From NCBI RefSeq assembly GCF_046630445.1, contig NC_092334.1, forward strand, positions 104,541,501 to 104,605,500: 64,000 bases of DNA, read 5' to 3'. The stretch comes from Rutidosis leptorrhynchoides. Lineage: Eukaryota; Streptophyta; Magnoliopsida; Asterales; Asteraceae. A program made the position numbers and the translations under genes. Every line of letters starts with the position of its first letter. The stretch's first letter is position 1. Positions 1 to 11,704 of this stretch are shown here, piece by piece. Under the pieces are notes generated by a model that searched no databases, had not been told where the DNA came from, and was given only the letters and a program-made list of their open reading frames with translations.

Positions 1-759
1 CTTAATAAAAATAAAAAAAATTCTGCATTGCATAGCCCCCACTCTAAACCTTCATTCTAAGAACTTACAAACACATTTTAAAGTTTTTTGCGAGTTCATA
101 CATATATAACACTGGAAATCAACTTCCGTCAAACTGCTCTTCGCAGTTGATCAGCTCGTAATGACCCTCTCAACGTTTTCATCTCGATTAGGGTTTGCCA
201 CATACTATGGACCGTTAAATCTTGACTCGTTCTTTTTCCGTATTATTGCGTTTATATAAATATTAACCATGATCAATTTGTCGCTATACGTGGACAGATT
301 AAGTTTATATAAAAGATATACTCCTTATGAATAGAATGAATCATATATAACAATACACATAAGCACAAAAACTCGTGTTTTAATGAACTATCATAAATAA
401 ATCATAAATAGAACAAGAGTGATGCTTGTAGCAAAGCAAAGTTTGTTTGGATTGGAGATAAGCCCAAAAAGAAGTGCAACCTTTATAAGTTATTCATAGC
501 GCCATAAAATTCGAAGTCGTTGCAAGATCTCAACCAGGTATATAACCGTGGTCCTCGAGCCAACTTGTTTCGAATTTGTGTATTCAATAGTAATAGATTG
601 CATTCACTTAGAAGTCTTAAAAGTAAAAGTTTATAATTCATTTAGTTGACATCGTTCTTTTCTTTTTGTGTGTGGCGATATATAGCTTTTTGGATTTTAC
701 TTTGTCAACTTTAGAACTTCTTTAAAAACCTAGATACATTATGACCATATTAGATATAG

Positions 760-764
<5 letters not shown>
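1..764. other. AT-rich noncoding flank
   Basis: No convincing ORF, RNA gene or element boundary is visible here. The sequence is AT-rich with scattered short low-complexity runs. It lies upstream of the LINE and may be older degraded repeat DNA, but I could not assign it to a family. Confidence 0.5.

Positions 765-813
<49 letters not shown>
765..813. repeat. Poly(A) tract of 49 A
   Basis: This is an uninterrupted run of about 49 adenines in AT-rich DNA. A tract this long could be the tail of a retroposed copy ending here, but I found no matching target duplication and no recognisable body upstream. The lysine-rich reading frame across it is an artefact. Confidence 0.8.
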
Positions 814-817
<4 letters not shown>

Positions 818-1249
818 TCGTAAAAAAATACTCCTATCAAACATTCATAAAAAATCATTTTACAGTAAACATATTAACGTTTTCGACAAAATTAGTAACA
901 TTTGTTACATACAATGTTTTATGGGAAAAAATATATATCATTCACCAATTAGAATTTTTTCTTCGAAAATATTCATAAAAAATAATTTAGTTCTTGTTAT
1001 AGATTGTGATCAAAACAATATGTTTTTTTTTTTTAAATTTTATTTTTCACGTATATTATGAATTGTATATGAAGACAATGTTAAATATATAAAGGAATGG
1101 TGAAATAATAACATTATTTACAAAAAAAAAAAAAAAATTGTTTTTTTTTTATAGTTCACAAAATTGGGGAGAGAAAATGAGAGGAGAGAGAGACCGGCAG
1201 AGCATGGAGGGCACAAGAGAGGTACAGCGGCGGACTTCGAGACCGATTA
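814..1249. other. AT-rich DNA leading into LINE 5' region
   Basis: The first 300 bases are AT-rich with poly(A) and poly(T) runs at about 1121-1150. From about 1165 the composition shifts to GAGA-rich and more GC-rich, which probably marks the LINE 5' untranslated region. An ATG at 1204 opens a frame that differs from the RRM frame, so a frameshift near 1280 is possible. The exact LINE 5' end and its target duplication were not found. Confidence 0.4.
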
Positions 1250-3646
1250 GTGTGGCTATTCGGAACTCACTTAACATCATTCATGTTCTTTAACTTTACG
1301 AATTCGTGGACTGTTGCGGATTTATGTAAAACCTTCAAGTCATTCGGTGACTTAAGAGATGTGTATATGGCTGGGAAACGCCTCAAGAATGGCAGCAAAT
1401 TTGCATTCGTGCGATTTAGTAATGTAAACAACGGTGAGCAACTTCTTGCCGACCTGGAAAAGATCACCTTCAAAGGGGCCCATATCAAAATCTTTAAGGC
1501 TTTCGAAAGAAAAGATTTGAAAGATAACGTTACTACTGCCAGGAAGACGAACCAACATCAACATAATTTAGGCAACATTCACAATGTTGGCAGTACATTT
1601 AGAGATGGGCGAAGGTTCTGTGATGTTGCAAAGAATAATAATGAAGATCTCAGAAACGCATTAAATAGAAAGCATGAAGAGGTTAGAAAAACAGACCTAA
1701 GAGAAACCCTAAATTCGAAGAAAGATGTAAGACGTAAACCAGATCTAAGAGATGAGATAAACAGAAAGAATGGTGAGGATACAAGCAAGAAAAATCATAG
1801 TGATGAAAAGAGGTACAACGATGGTAGAACAGTTCGGGTGAAGGCAAAAAATCATAACCTAGTAGGCAATTCAATCCTATGAGAAGTATACAACCTAGAC
1901 CTAATGTTCCAATTCGAAGAATTATACAAGGCTGAAGGAATGACCAATTTCCAATTGAAATATCTGGGAGGTATGGACATCCTTATTGTATGTGAGTCCA
2001 AACAGGTAGCAGAAGGCATTGTCAGAAACCCTAATCACATGATACATAAATGGTGTAAGTTCGCTAAAACCCTAGATAGCTCATACAGAAGCCCAGGAAA
2101 GCTGATGTGGGTAAACATTAGTGGTGTGCCGATTACATGCTAGAACGAATCGACGTTCAGAGAAATCACAGGTTGGTGGGGTAATATTCTAAAAATGGAG
2201 AACTGCTCAATTGAAGAAGGTAATCAAGATTTAAAACATGGAAAGGTTCTTCTACACATCCGTAATAATACGGTACAATACGAGGGTCTGATCAAACTAC
2301 AAGACGATGAAGGGTGGTATTATGTCAGCATAAACAAAGATTTAAATCGAACTGTCAACATTAAGTTCGAGAAGATGGATACAGGAGTTCAAAACGTCTT
2401 TAATGAATCGTCCAACCCTACATCAGATGATGAATTAATTGAAGACACATACGATAATTCAGATGAAGAAGATGAAGATATTTTCAATCTTGCAGAAAAC
2501 GAGCAACATGATGCACTCGATGATGATTTTAAGAGTCCAATCGTCAGAAATTCCATTGATGATGAAGATATTGCAGATTCCGGCAACAAATCACCATTCC
2601 GGCCATGTGAAGATGAAAAATCAGGCTGCCTAGGGATGAAGAATCTTTTTGGGAACATAAACTGTGATGATGAGGTGTCAGAGTATACGGCGAAGTCCAA
2701 TAGCAATATTAATTACGTAAGTGAGTCCCAAAACCTTGAAAACCACATTCACTGCGCGTGCAAAGATAGAGAGCCCCAAGTGGATAATTCGGATAAAACC
2801 TACAAACCTAAATCCATTGCCCCAAAACCATCTAGCCCAATAACCTATAACCCACAAATCAACCCAGACATCCCAAATGATATAAGCCCGACCAAACCTA
2901 GCAAAATATCCAAACCCTCGAGCCCAAACCCAACAAGCCCAACATATGATCCTGCAAATTAGCCCAACCATTCCACCCCTCAACAACCTGATAGTCCCAC
3001 TAGCCCAGTAAACATGAACGCTTCAAAAACCAATTCCAAACCAAAACTTTCAAATCATAACCCTATAAACACAAGCCCAACTAACAGCTTAACCCCCAAC
3101 CTAATAAGAGTTAATAACCCAATCCCAACCAACCCTCCCCTCAATAAAAGCTGAAAAAACCCAAGGCTTAGCTAAATCCAACCCAACCATCGTAAGTAAC
3201 CCAAACGTTATTCCTGAGCTCAAAAACCATCAAATAAACCTTCAAGTAAATCAGTACAACAATAGAATAAAGATATACACGAGTAGAGGGCAAGAGTAAA
3301 GTGCAAACAGAATCACGAAGCTACAGACAAACAATTGAAATCGGGGAAAAGAGATTGTTGTTGGTCCAGCATACGACGTTGGAAATCTTCTTCTAGAATG
3401 CTCAACATTAAGAATGTGGCCAGGAATGACAAGCTAGGAGATAAACCAATTAGGTCAAAATGCTCTTCGTGCAAAGAAAGATGCACATCTGAAAGTACGA
3501 TCAATCAAGTGGACAAAGGGAGGGAATCGCAAGAAAAATGTACGTCCGATGGTTCAGCCTCAATGAATTCAATTTGTAATGAGCGTGTCAATGATTTTGG
3601 GTGCCGATTAGGCCTCAAAAGGCAGAAGAAGCCTTTGGCTCAGTAA
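1250..3646 (+). pseudogene. LINE ORF1 with RRM domain, degraded
   Basis: This is the first ORF of a non-LTR retrotransposon, normally an RNA-binding protein that packages the LINE transcript. Residues 10-75 resemble an RNA-recognition motif, with RNP2-like FFNFTN near residues 13-18 and RNP1-like KFAFVRF near 50-56. A lysine/arginine-rich stretch follows. A second conserved block (about 1904-2400) resembles the DUF4283-like region common in plant LINE ORF1 proteins. Next come an acidic segment, a Pro/Ser/Asn-rich linker and a basic Cys-containing tail (3335-3646). One frame spans 1250-3154 but is cut by TGA at 1880, TAG at 2141 and TAG at 2960, then TGA at 3152. The first two look like C-to-T or G-to-A changes typical of methylated DNA. 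The copy is dead; the family call rests on the RRM and the downstream endonuclease/RT. Confidence 0.75.
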
Positions 3647-3681
3647 GTTTTTGTTCTCCCTTTGTTCATCAATTTTTATCA

Positions 3682-5102
3682 ATGAAGTTTATCTCTTATA
3701 ATATAAGAAGTTTCGGGGTCGGGTTAGAAAGTAAATTCGCGTCGACTAGAAAATTGTTAATTAAAGAGAAACCTAGTTTTTTTGCAATCCAAGAGACAAA
3801 ACTCTATACAATGAACATTAAATGGATACAATCCCTACGGGGATCTTCTGAGTATGATTTTATACAAAGAGCAAAAATTGGAAAATCGGGGGGTCAAATT
3901 CTCATATGGGACACTAGCTGCTACGAGGCTATTGATAATATTTTCTTCGATTGTGTAATTGGTGTGAGGGGCAAATGGAAGAGTAACGGGGAAATCCTAA
4001 ACATGGTTAATATTTATGGGCCACATGAAGACAATCAAAAACAACAACTTTGGTCCAAATTGTCGAGTATGTTAGATCACAGTGATGAAGCATGGGTCCT
4101 TTGTGAGGACTTCAATGAAGTCCGAGATCAATCTGAACATCTTAGTTGTGAATTCCTAGAGTATAGATCCAGGAGATTTAACGATTTTATCACTTCATGC
4201 GGGCTTATAGATATTCCTTTAGGGGGTAGGGCGTTCACTCGTGTCAGCGACGATGGAACTAAGTTTAGTAAAATTGATAGATTTCTAATGTCTAAAAAAT
4301 TCCAATTAAAATGGTGCAACCTAACAGGGTTGATCCTAGAACGCACTAGATCAGACCATTGCCCTATTCTTTTAAAGGATGATGACAAAAACTTCAGGCC
4401 GAAACCTTTTCGAGTTTTTGATATTTGGTTCAATGATGATGAGGCAGAAAAGGTTATAGAAAACGCGTGGAACGGGCAGATTAGGGCTATGAACCGAAAA
4501 AATTGCAACTTCGGAAATCACCTCAAAAATGTTAAATCAGCCCTTAAATCTTGGAGTGAAAATAAATTTGGAAAGTTAGATTTCGAGATAGAAGCACTCA
4601 AAACAGTTGGAAACAACTTGGAGATCAAATCCAAAACATCTCCTCTATCCGAAACAGTATTGCAAGAATGGAAGGAAAGTAGGAAAAGGTGGTTAGAAAA
4701 GGAAAAAACGAAATCAAGTATGCTTAAACAAAAAGCTAGATTACGTTGGAATTTAGGTGACAAAAATTCGAGATTCTTTCATTCGATCATTCGTAATAAG
4801 CAAAATTAGAATAATATTAAAGGTTTAATCATTGATGGCATTTGGAATGAGACTCCTTAGGACATCGAATCTGCAGTATACACCCACTTTACCAAATTGT
4901 TCGAGGAAAGTAACAACAACAGACCTACTTTGGAAGATTTATCTTACCCCATATTATCTGCTGATGACGCATCTTCACTTGAAGGTGAGTTTTTAGAAGA
5001 TGAAATCCATTGTGCCATAAAAGATTGTGGAAGTTCGAAGGCCCCCGGGGCGAATGGATTCAATTTTTGTTTTTCCAAAAAGTACTGGCACATTATCAAG
5101 AC
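3682..5102 (+). pseudogene. LINE ORF2: AP-like endonuclease and start of reverse transcriptase
   Basis: This is the 5' part of the LINE polyprotein, whose endonuclease nicks target DNA to prime reverse transcription. I start it at the ATG at 3682 (MKFISYN), where the endonuclease/exonuclease/phosphatase fold begins; the frame is open further upstream to 3601. Catalytic landmarks are N7, E38 (IQETK), a DFNEVR block and the RSDHCP histidine motif. The residue before DFN is Glu where Gly is usual. A coiled connector follows (LRWNLGDKNSRFFH), then the beginning of the RT domain (SSKAPGANGF). The frame is cut by TAG at 4807 and TAG at 4858, and physically ends at 5102 where Element 1 is inserted. 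The continuation is at 31355. Confidence 0.85.
5098..5102. repeat. Target-site duplication AAGAC (left) of Element 1
   Basis: AAGAC precedes the TGTGACG terminus of Element 1 and recurs at 31355-31359 directly after its terminal CA. Removing the element plus one copy restores a continuous LINE RT reading frame, which confirms the insertion. Confidence 0.95.
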
Positions 5103-5446
5103 TGTGACGATCGCTCCAAATCCATATGGATGAACACGTCATTCATCGATTTCATTGCGAGGTATTTGACCTTTATATGATACGTTTTGTAAACATTGCA
5201 TTCTTTTAAAAAGGCACACCATAAATGAATATTTAAATGAAAGGTTTTCGACATCTGATGATTTCTACATATAGTCAATCACTGTAAATAATAGTTTACA
5301 ATAATACTTCCGTTGACAATGCAGTCAAAATAAGATACATGGTGATGATTTGGTGAATGCAACGTTTCCTTGAAAAATATGTCATGTAAGACTCCATGCA
5401 CATAGCTTATCTAACACATAAGCAAACAGCGGAAGACTTCTAGGAA

Positions 5447-5464
5447 ACCTGAGAATAAACATGC
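5447..5464 (-). promoter_or_regulatory. Conserved LTR block with splice-donor-like core
   Basis: On the minus strand this reads GCATGTTTATTCTCAGGT. The same 18-mer occurs at 41113-41130 in the Element 2 LTR and at 58990-59007 in the Element 4 LTR, at comparable positions before the LTR end, although the surroundings have diverged. The CAG/GT core resembles a 5' splice site; function is inference. Confidence 0.5.
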
Positions 5465-6824
5465 TAACAAGTGTCAACACAAAGGTTGGTGAGTTCATAG
5501 TTTTATTGTTTCATATAATCTGTATATAAAGGTGGATCACAAGATTTCAGTTGTTTCATCCAGAAACGTTTATCAAAATATTCTACAAGATTGAGCACCC
5601 TGGTAACTAAACTTTAACGTATATATAATAAGTACCTCTGTTTTAACATACATGCAACCAACATGTACAATACACGCAAACCAACGTGTATTAAACTCAA
5701 ATAGCATACGTCTGTTTTATAGTTCAGGCTAGGGTTTCTATACCTGGAACAGACGGGGATGTCAAGCCCTATGGATCCATATACCACTACTCGCGCCCAA
5801 CAGTTCTTATAACTGGCAGTTACTAGTTACCAAAGCTAAGGGATTTTCGGTACAAACTCAGTGTAGAATTTAGTATGTACTTGTATCCATTGAGTTTAAA
5901 ATAAAGTGCATGTATTCTCAGCCCAAAAATATATATTGCAAAAGCAATTAAAAAGGGTGCAAATGAAACTCACCTTAGCAGCATATAAAGTCGTTCACCA
6001 AAATGTGATCGAAACTCGGATTACCAAATAATCGTAGATCTCAACCTAGAGAACATATGTTGGTCAATAAATGTCTATCAATCTAGGTCAGGTCATAGTG
6101 TATCACAATCCTAATGCTCGAGATCGACATATGATAGTTATCCAAAGTCGTTTCAAAAAGTCAATTTTGACAATAGTTCAACAAAACGAGACGTGCCTTA
6201 TATAAGGATTCATTTACTCGGTTGGTAATTTTTAAAAGTTCACTTTCTCAGTCTCGTAAACAAGTTGTTTAAATCTTAATTGCAGATTCAAAAGCAATTT
6301 TAGTTAATGTCAATCATAATTCAGTTGATCATATCTTTTAATCCGTTCATCGAAACTATTCGATATCTAAATGAAAAGTTATTGATTTTTTGCCAGCTTT
6401 CCAAAAACATGTATATCATATACCTTTTACTAGTAATATATGTATTTAATTAGTGATTCATTATAAACTGTTTAACGATGAAATTTAGCATACAAGCATA
6501 TATAAATATATATACTCGAGCACTAGACATGGATACATAATTAATATATAAAAGATAAAATATGAGTGCTTACGTATCAGTATTGAGATTCAATATTGTA
6601 GGAAAGTACGTAGAAGTAACGGAGATGATAAACACTAGGTTTGATTCACAAATGTACCCCCGAACATTACCCATAACCTCTTTGGCAATAACCCATAATT
6701 TCCTTAGCTCTATCCCGCTTGAAAACCATTTTGAAAGTGACACGCTCATAACCTCGTTGTAGTATTTTATGTATAATACTAATTAATAATATTAATAATA
6801 ATAAGATTAATAATAATATTAATC

Positions 6825-6833
<9 letters not shown>

Positions 6834-6905
<72 letters not shown>
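6834..6905. repeat. (TAA)n microsatellite in Element 1 left LTR
   Basis: An uninterrupted trinucleotide run, about 20 bp longer than its counterpart at 13429-13480 in the right LTR. It accounts for most of the length difference between the two LTRs. Confidence 0.9.
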
Positions 6906-6954
6906 ATAAATACGGAGTAATATATGATTAGAGAAGTGTGTGAAAACTGAGCAA

Positions 6955-7033
6955 TTTATAGAACCTTTTCCTGAAAAAGTACCCCATGCGATCGCATGGG
7001 ATTTGTGCTTCAAGGCCATGCGATCGCATGGCC
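6955..7033 (-). promoter_or_regulatory. Paired palindromes and TATA box, Element 1 left LTR
   Basis: Read on the minus strand, a perfect 20-bp palindrome (7014-7033, GGCC arms around ATGCGATCGCAT) is followed by a perfect 18-bp palindrome (6983-7000, CCC/GGG arms, same core). A TATAAA box follows at 6960-6955. Palindrome centres are 32 bp apart, and the proximal centre is about 31 bp upstream of the TATA box. This most likely marks the promoter in U3; the binding factor is unknown. Confidence 0.8.
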
Positions 7034-7984
7034 CTTCTGATCCAGCTCACAAACTTTTAACTTTTTGTTTGTCGACATAATTTTATATAATATATATAAT
7101 ATATTTAATTTATATAATTAATTATATATTATATTAAATTCACATGCATAGTTGACTTGTAATTTTTGTTCCGATAAGTCGTACCTCATCACTCGACTTA
7201 TGTCCCGGTTCCAGTTTTTCAAATGTCCTTTCGTACGCTGAGAAAACTTGTATTTTACATTTCGTGTCACGTACCTTTGTCAAAATATAGCCATAAATTA
7301 TCCCTAAACTATACCACTCAAAGTATATCTTAAACTTTCGAGTATTTTGGTCATTTACTTCTATAAATCATCGTCTCGCTATTTGTTAATATATATATAT
7401 AATAACAATTCGCTTTTATGACCAAGTTAATATTATATTTTATCGTATTGTTAAATATATATTTTCAATATTAATAAATACGTTTTAAAATACATATCGC
7501 AAGTTACTCACATATCTATTTCCAACAGTTAATATTCTTTATTATTGTATGTGTCCAAATTACGTTATTTAAACAAACACTTTACCATTTATTCCGAATA
7601 CCGTTAAGAATGGATGATTTCCCAAATCAACGTGAACCTCACAACAGAGACCCGTAATAATATCATAATTCTTAAGAGACTCATTAATTATCTTTTAATT
7701 CAATCGTTTGGCATAATCTTTTAATTCCGTAGTTGAATATATATCAATCAGATAATCAAACCAATAAGTTTAATGCACAGTATCATTTACTTAACACTTT
7801 GTTACGTTTTCAAGTTATAGTATATGTATCTATTTACATATAATTGTTCGCGAATCATTGAGAACAATCGAAGGGTAATTGAATAATTCAAAATTTTGAG
7901 ATTCAACTTCATAGACTTTGCTTATCGTGTCGAAAACTTTAAAGATTAAGTTTAAATTTGGTCAGAAATTTCCGGGTCATCACA

Positions 7985-8001
7985 GTACCTCCCTGTTAAA
8001 G
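7985..8001 (-). other. Polypurine tract of Element 1
   Basis: On the minus strand CTTTAACAGGGAGGTAC directly abuts the LTR. It is the expected plus-strand primer and resembles the tracts of Element 2 (53801-53821) and Element 4 (62099-62118). Confidence 0.75.
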
Positions 8002-10761
8002 AAATTTTGTCTCGAAATTTGAGTGAGGTCGTCATGGCTACTAATAAAAATGTTTTCATGACGAATATGTATTGATAAATAGAATTTTTATCACCGTTAA
8101 ATAATATGGATAAAACAATCCAATTACTCGAAGCGTATGAGAGAAGTTATCGTAAAAGAGTGAAATGAGGAAATAGAGATTCGTTTTTAACTCTTGACGT
8201 AGTAATGATTGATTTCCGGAATTTAAGGAATAGAAAATCTTCATAATCTATATAAGATTTGATTCTTCGAAATTTGCGGAAATTAGGATTTTCTTTGATT
8301 AAATGCGTAATCTGCCTCGATTGCTATGTCTGATATTTCGCTATAAATTGACCTCTTCCGTTTCATTTATTTTCACCACTCCTATAATCTTCTTTCTTAT
8401 TTCGTACATCCCAATAGATTGTGAAAATGCTTAATCCAGTTCTGATTCTTGATATTTTCCTGGCTATCGTATCCTTCATTCTTCTTTTTTATCTGCCACC
8501 AGAGGAAGTTATTTTCTTCTACTATTACCTTGGGGTTATAGTGTTTTTCATTCTCCCGTGTCTTTATATTGCTATACGCATTGATATACACGGTTTGTAA
8601 TTTCGGGGTTGTTTTAGGGCTTTATATTTTCCATTATATTTCGGAGCTTCATGCTTTCGTTTTCTCTTCCCGACTTTAAGTCAAGCAAATAATGGTCCAG
8701 AATTCGTAGGTATGGATTTCGGAATGAAAATAGTTAATGTTCTAAGAAAGAAATTGAAATGACACGATCTTGATTTGTCAAATTACCAGAATATCCGGAA
8801 AAGACCGAATCATCAAGAAATATATTTTCTTGATATATTTAGAGATTATATAGAATGAAAGAGTTATGTAACATGGTTTATGATGAGGGTGTGATCTGTG
8901 AACCTTTGTCACGTTCCATTTAGAAACTCAACATGACTTACTGTAATATAATCACGTTGATCAAGTGTCATTATATTATACTAACTCATGCTTCAGTTCC
9001 CAACATTACTTCAAAACATCCATTTTTTCGAATTTTTCATATTTTAGAAGCTAAAATAGTTTCTTTTATGATGTAACACAGATAGTGCGAAGAGGTAATG
9101 ATTTCAGATAAGAATGGTTTCGAAAAATATCTTCAGAAATATGGAGGATATTTATAATGGGAGATACGATGATATCTTAGAATATTTAAGATAAGATGAT
9201 GATGAAAAATATTGTCCGCAAAGGTTTTAGAGTAAGGAGCAAGGTATTCGCTAATGATTTTAGCAGACACTGAATCATTTGGATTCTTTGAAGGTAGATT
9301 TAGTCTTTGTGATTTGTCCACAGCCTCCTTCATGGTCTGCTCAATCCGTTTTTCAATTCCAAACCTTCTCTTTTTCTCAGCTTTACCACCATACTATTCT
9401 CTATCATCAAACTTTTGACTGTTAAAGTCGTTTACCGTTTTTGCTACTTCATCAGCATTGTTCCAATTTCAGAGAACTAGTTCATAGTTTGGGATGTTTT
9501 TCAGAAACTTCACATTCGGAGTAAATAAGTCTAGGAGATAGACATTATATGTTTATATATAACTGTTGTCATAGAAAATGCTGCGAGATTCAAAATACTG
9601 ATTGCTAATTCCTGGTAGTTGGTATGGCAATTACCGTTATGAGATGTGGATGAGTACATGATAGGGTTTCAATGAGTATAAGGATTTTTCGGAAGGTCAA
9701 GGATTAATGAGGTTGTTGGTAAATTTACTGCTAATGTGGTGGAACATAAAAGGTTCCCCAGTAACAAAAATGTATATATCAAGGTTATAATAAGACTAAT
9801 CTGAAAAGTCGAAATTGACTGGTTGGAAGTGGGGTAAAACTGAATACTTTGAAAAAGAAATTGCAAGGTTATTTTCGGTAAAAACAACGCTAAAGGATCT
9901 TGCACAGTTTTGAAGTCAAAGTATATATTTGAAAGATGTAGAGATCTAAGAATGATGTCACCGGTTCAGAGTTATGACTTGGATTCTGATCCGTCAATAT
10001 CAGAATATGTAATTGAATTTGTATGAAAACGATTGTATATCATTGTGAGTATTGTTAATAATTTTTGAATCAAAGTTAAGGAATGTACAGTGTAACATAT
10101 TAATTGCGAACTTAAATATTTCCCTGGTATTACCTACCCGTTAAAGATTTCACAATTAATATTTTGTACAAAAGAATATTTATTACCGTCATTATGAAAA
10201 TATATGTATGTATATTTTCTTCAGATGTAACACAGATTTAACGAGTTAATATCATATTAACCTCATTTGATTTTCGGCTTGACTTAGAAATGATTAATCT
10301 CTAAAACATTAAAGATTACATAATCTTTGCGGAGTATTTCGCTAATGTAATTGATACTTCATTATTTATTCTTATTCCTCGGTGAAGGATGTTGATGCTC
10401 GTGGAATTTTCGTGAACTTCATAAGATATAAATGATGTTTTCGAGTACATCGAAGATAAAAGTGTAAAATCAAACATGTAGTTGATTAATACACTAAGTT
10501 CATTATGAAATTGAATTCATTGAGTTGAAACAGATATTGTAGTTAACGATGGTTAAGTCGTTAACGAAGGATGTATATCATAGCATATTAGTAATATGAA
10601 TTAACCGAGTAGTACCTACTAGTTAAGATTCACACGTAATAGCTTAGTACGAAAAGATTTATTTTGATTTCAAAATTCATATATATTAAATATACATAAA
10701 ATTTCTTCAGGGGAAATGAGTTAATACTTCATCGGTTATTGTTGCTGGTATTTCTTGGTAA
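8002..10761. other. Element 1 internal noncoding region
   Basis: About 2.8 kb between the purine tract and the small ORF, with no frame I would defend as coding. Short minus-strand frames (for example 9669-9905) do not match known gag or pol domains. Much of it aligns with the internal region of Element 2 (42300-44450 and 52840-53821), so the family conserves this sequence without an obvious protein. A second purine-tract-like motif lies at 10129-10146. A diverged duplicate of part of this region, including the end of the ORF, lies at 10612-10800. Confidence 0.6.
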
Positions 10762-11319
10762 CTACGGTGTGTATGACGTTGATGCTCGTGGGACAGATTG
10801 TGAAGTTGAGGTTTGCAATGCGGATGTTGTTGGTGGTGGTAATGGTACTGTTGGTGTTGTTGGTGGTGGTACTGTTGATGCCGGTGATGCTGCTGGTGCT
10901 TGTAACCTTTGCACCATATTCTCTAAAGCCATTACCCGAGCGCGAAGCTCGTTGACTTCTTCTACTACACCGGGATGATTGGCGGTTCGGATGAGTGGAT
11001 GAATAAGATCCAGAATTTGAGATAGTATATTATCGTGACGAGATACTCTGGAAATGAGAGAGAAAATGGTGTCTCGAACAGGTTCGCCGGTAAGTGCTTC
11101 AGGTTCTTCGCCAAGAAGGCAATGTGGTGGATGGAAGGGATCGCCTTCTTCTTGTCTCCAATAATTAAGTAGGCTACGAACCCATCCTCAATTCATCCAG
11201 AATAGGTGATTGCTGATTGGTTGATCCATTCCGGTTACACTGTCTTCGGAATTCAGGTGAATATCCATATCGGAATAGCTGTCGGAGTTTAAGGAATTTG
11301 AACTAGATACGGGATCCAT
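10762..11319 (-). pseudogene. Small ORF of the Element 1/2 family, one internal stop
   Basis: The reverse strand from ATG at 11319 reads about 185 codons to TAG at 10762, with one in-frame TGA about 43 codons in. The product matches the intact 191-residue ORF of Element 2 (41612-42187): MDP start, Ser/Asn/acidic N-terminus, a GWVR-x-LL-x2-WR-x-EEGDP block, LTGEP, a helical Leu-rich middle and a Pro/Thr/Ser-rich tail. The middle helix is shorter here than in Element 2. It occupies the gag position, first ORF after the primer site, but I see no zinc knuckle or standard gag motif. Function is unknown; a minimal capsid-like or RNA-binding role is only a guess. Confidence 0.75.
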
Positions 11320-11690
11320 CTTGTATAATTAGGGAGATGATTTTTGATATGAATCAGATTATAGAATTTAGTTTGGTATTCTTCAATACATAATTTACAT
11401 ATGTATATATAATACCAAATTCCATAAATCACGGAGAAATTTTCGGAAGATGTCAGGAAAAGTTTACAGTAACAGATACGCTAAGATATAAATTTTTGTC
11501 TATACACTATTTCTGCAATAAATGCAGGAAAACGTGTCTAGAATTAAGAATGATAAGCATGTAATTTCCGACAAGAAATGATAAGCAAAACTTTTAATAT
11601 GCAGACACGGTCGAAGTCCAGACTTACTGAAGCATCCTAACAACTATCAGTTAGACACACTCATGCAAGACCCGGTTCACTAGGACCAAC
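11320..11690. other. Element 1 leader between primer site and ORF
   Basis: This untranslated leader (minus orientation) aligns in part with 41390-41611 of Element 2, for example around the sequence preceding the ORF start. No ORF or hairpin stands out. Confidence 0.6.
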
Positions 11691-11702
11691 GCTCTGATAC
11701 CA
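11691..11702 (-). other. Primer-binding site, initiator Met tRNA (Element 1)
   Basis: On the minus strand TGGTATCAGAGC lies two bases inside the LTR terminus. It is complementary to the 3' end of plant initiator tRNA-Met and sets the element's orientation. Confidence 0.93.
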
Positions 11703-11704
11703 AC

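Larger units (their letters stand above)
5103..7984 (-). repeat. Element 1 left LTR (3' LTR in element orientation)
   Basis: The 2,882 bp repeat begins TGTGACG and ends GTCATCACA on the + strand. It matches 11705-13691 joined to 30492-31354 almost base for base. It contains a (TAA)n run near 6834-6905, a paired palindrome with TATA box (6955-7033) and the conserved block at 5447-5464. A 66-codon frame at 6562-6762 is present in both LTRs but is not evidence of a gene, because LTR copies start out identical. Confidence 0.93.

Noticed and set aside
741..1061. ORF of 106 codons beginning at the poly(A) tract
   Set aside because: It is a lysine run created by the poly(A) tract followed by AT-rich sequence; it has no family features.
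6562..6762. 66-codon ORF present in both LTRs of Element 1
   Set aside because: LTRs are copies, so presence in both is not independent evidence; there are no domain features.
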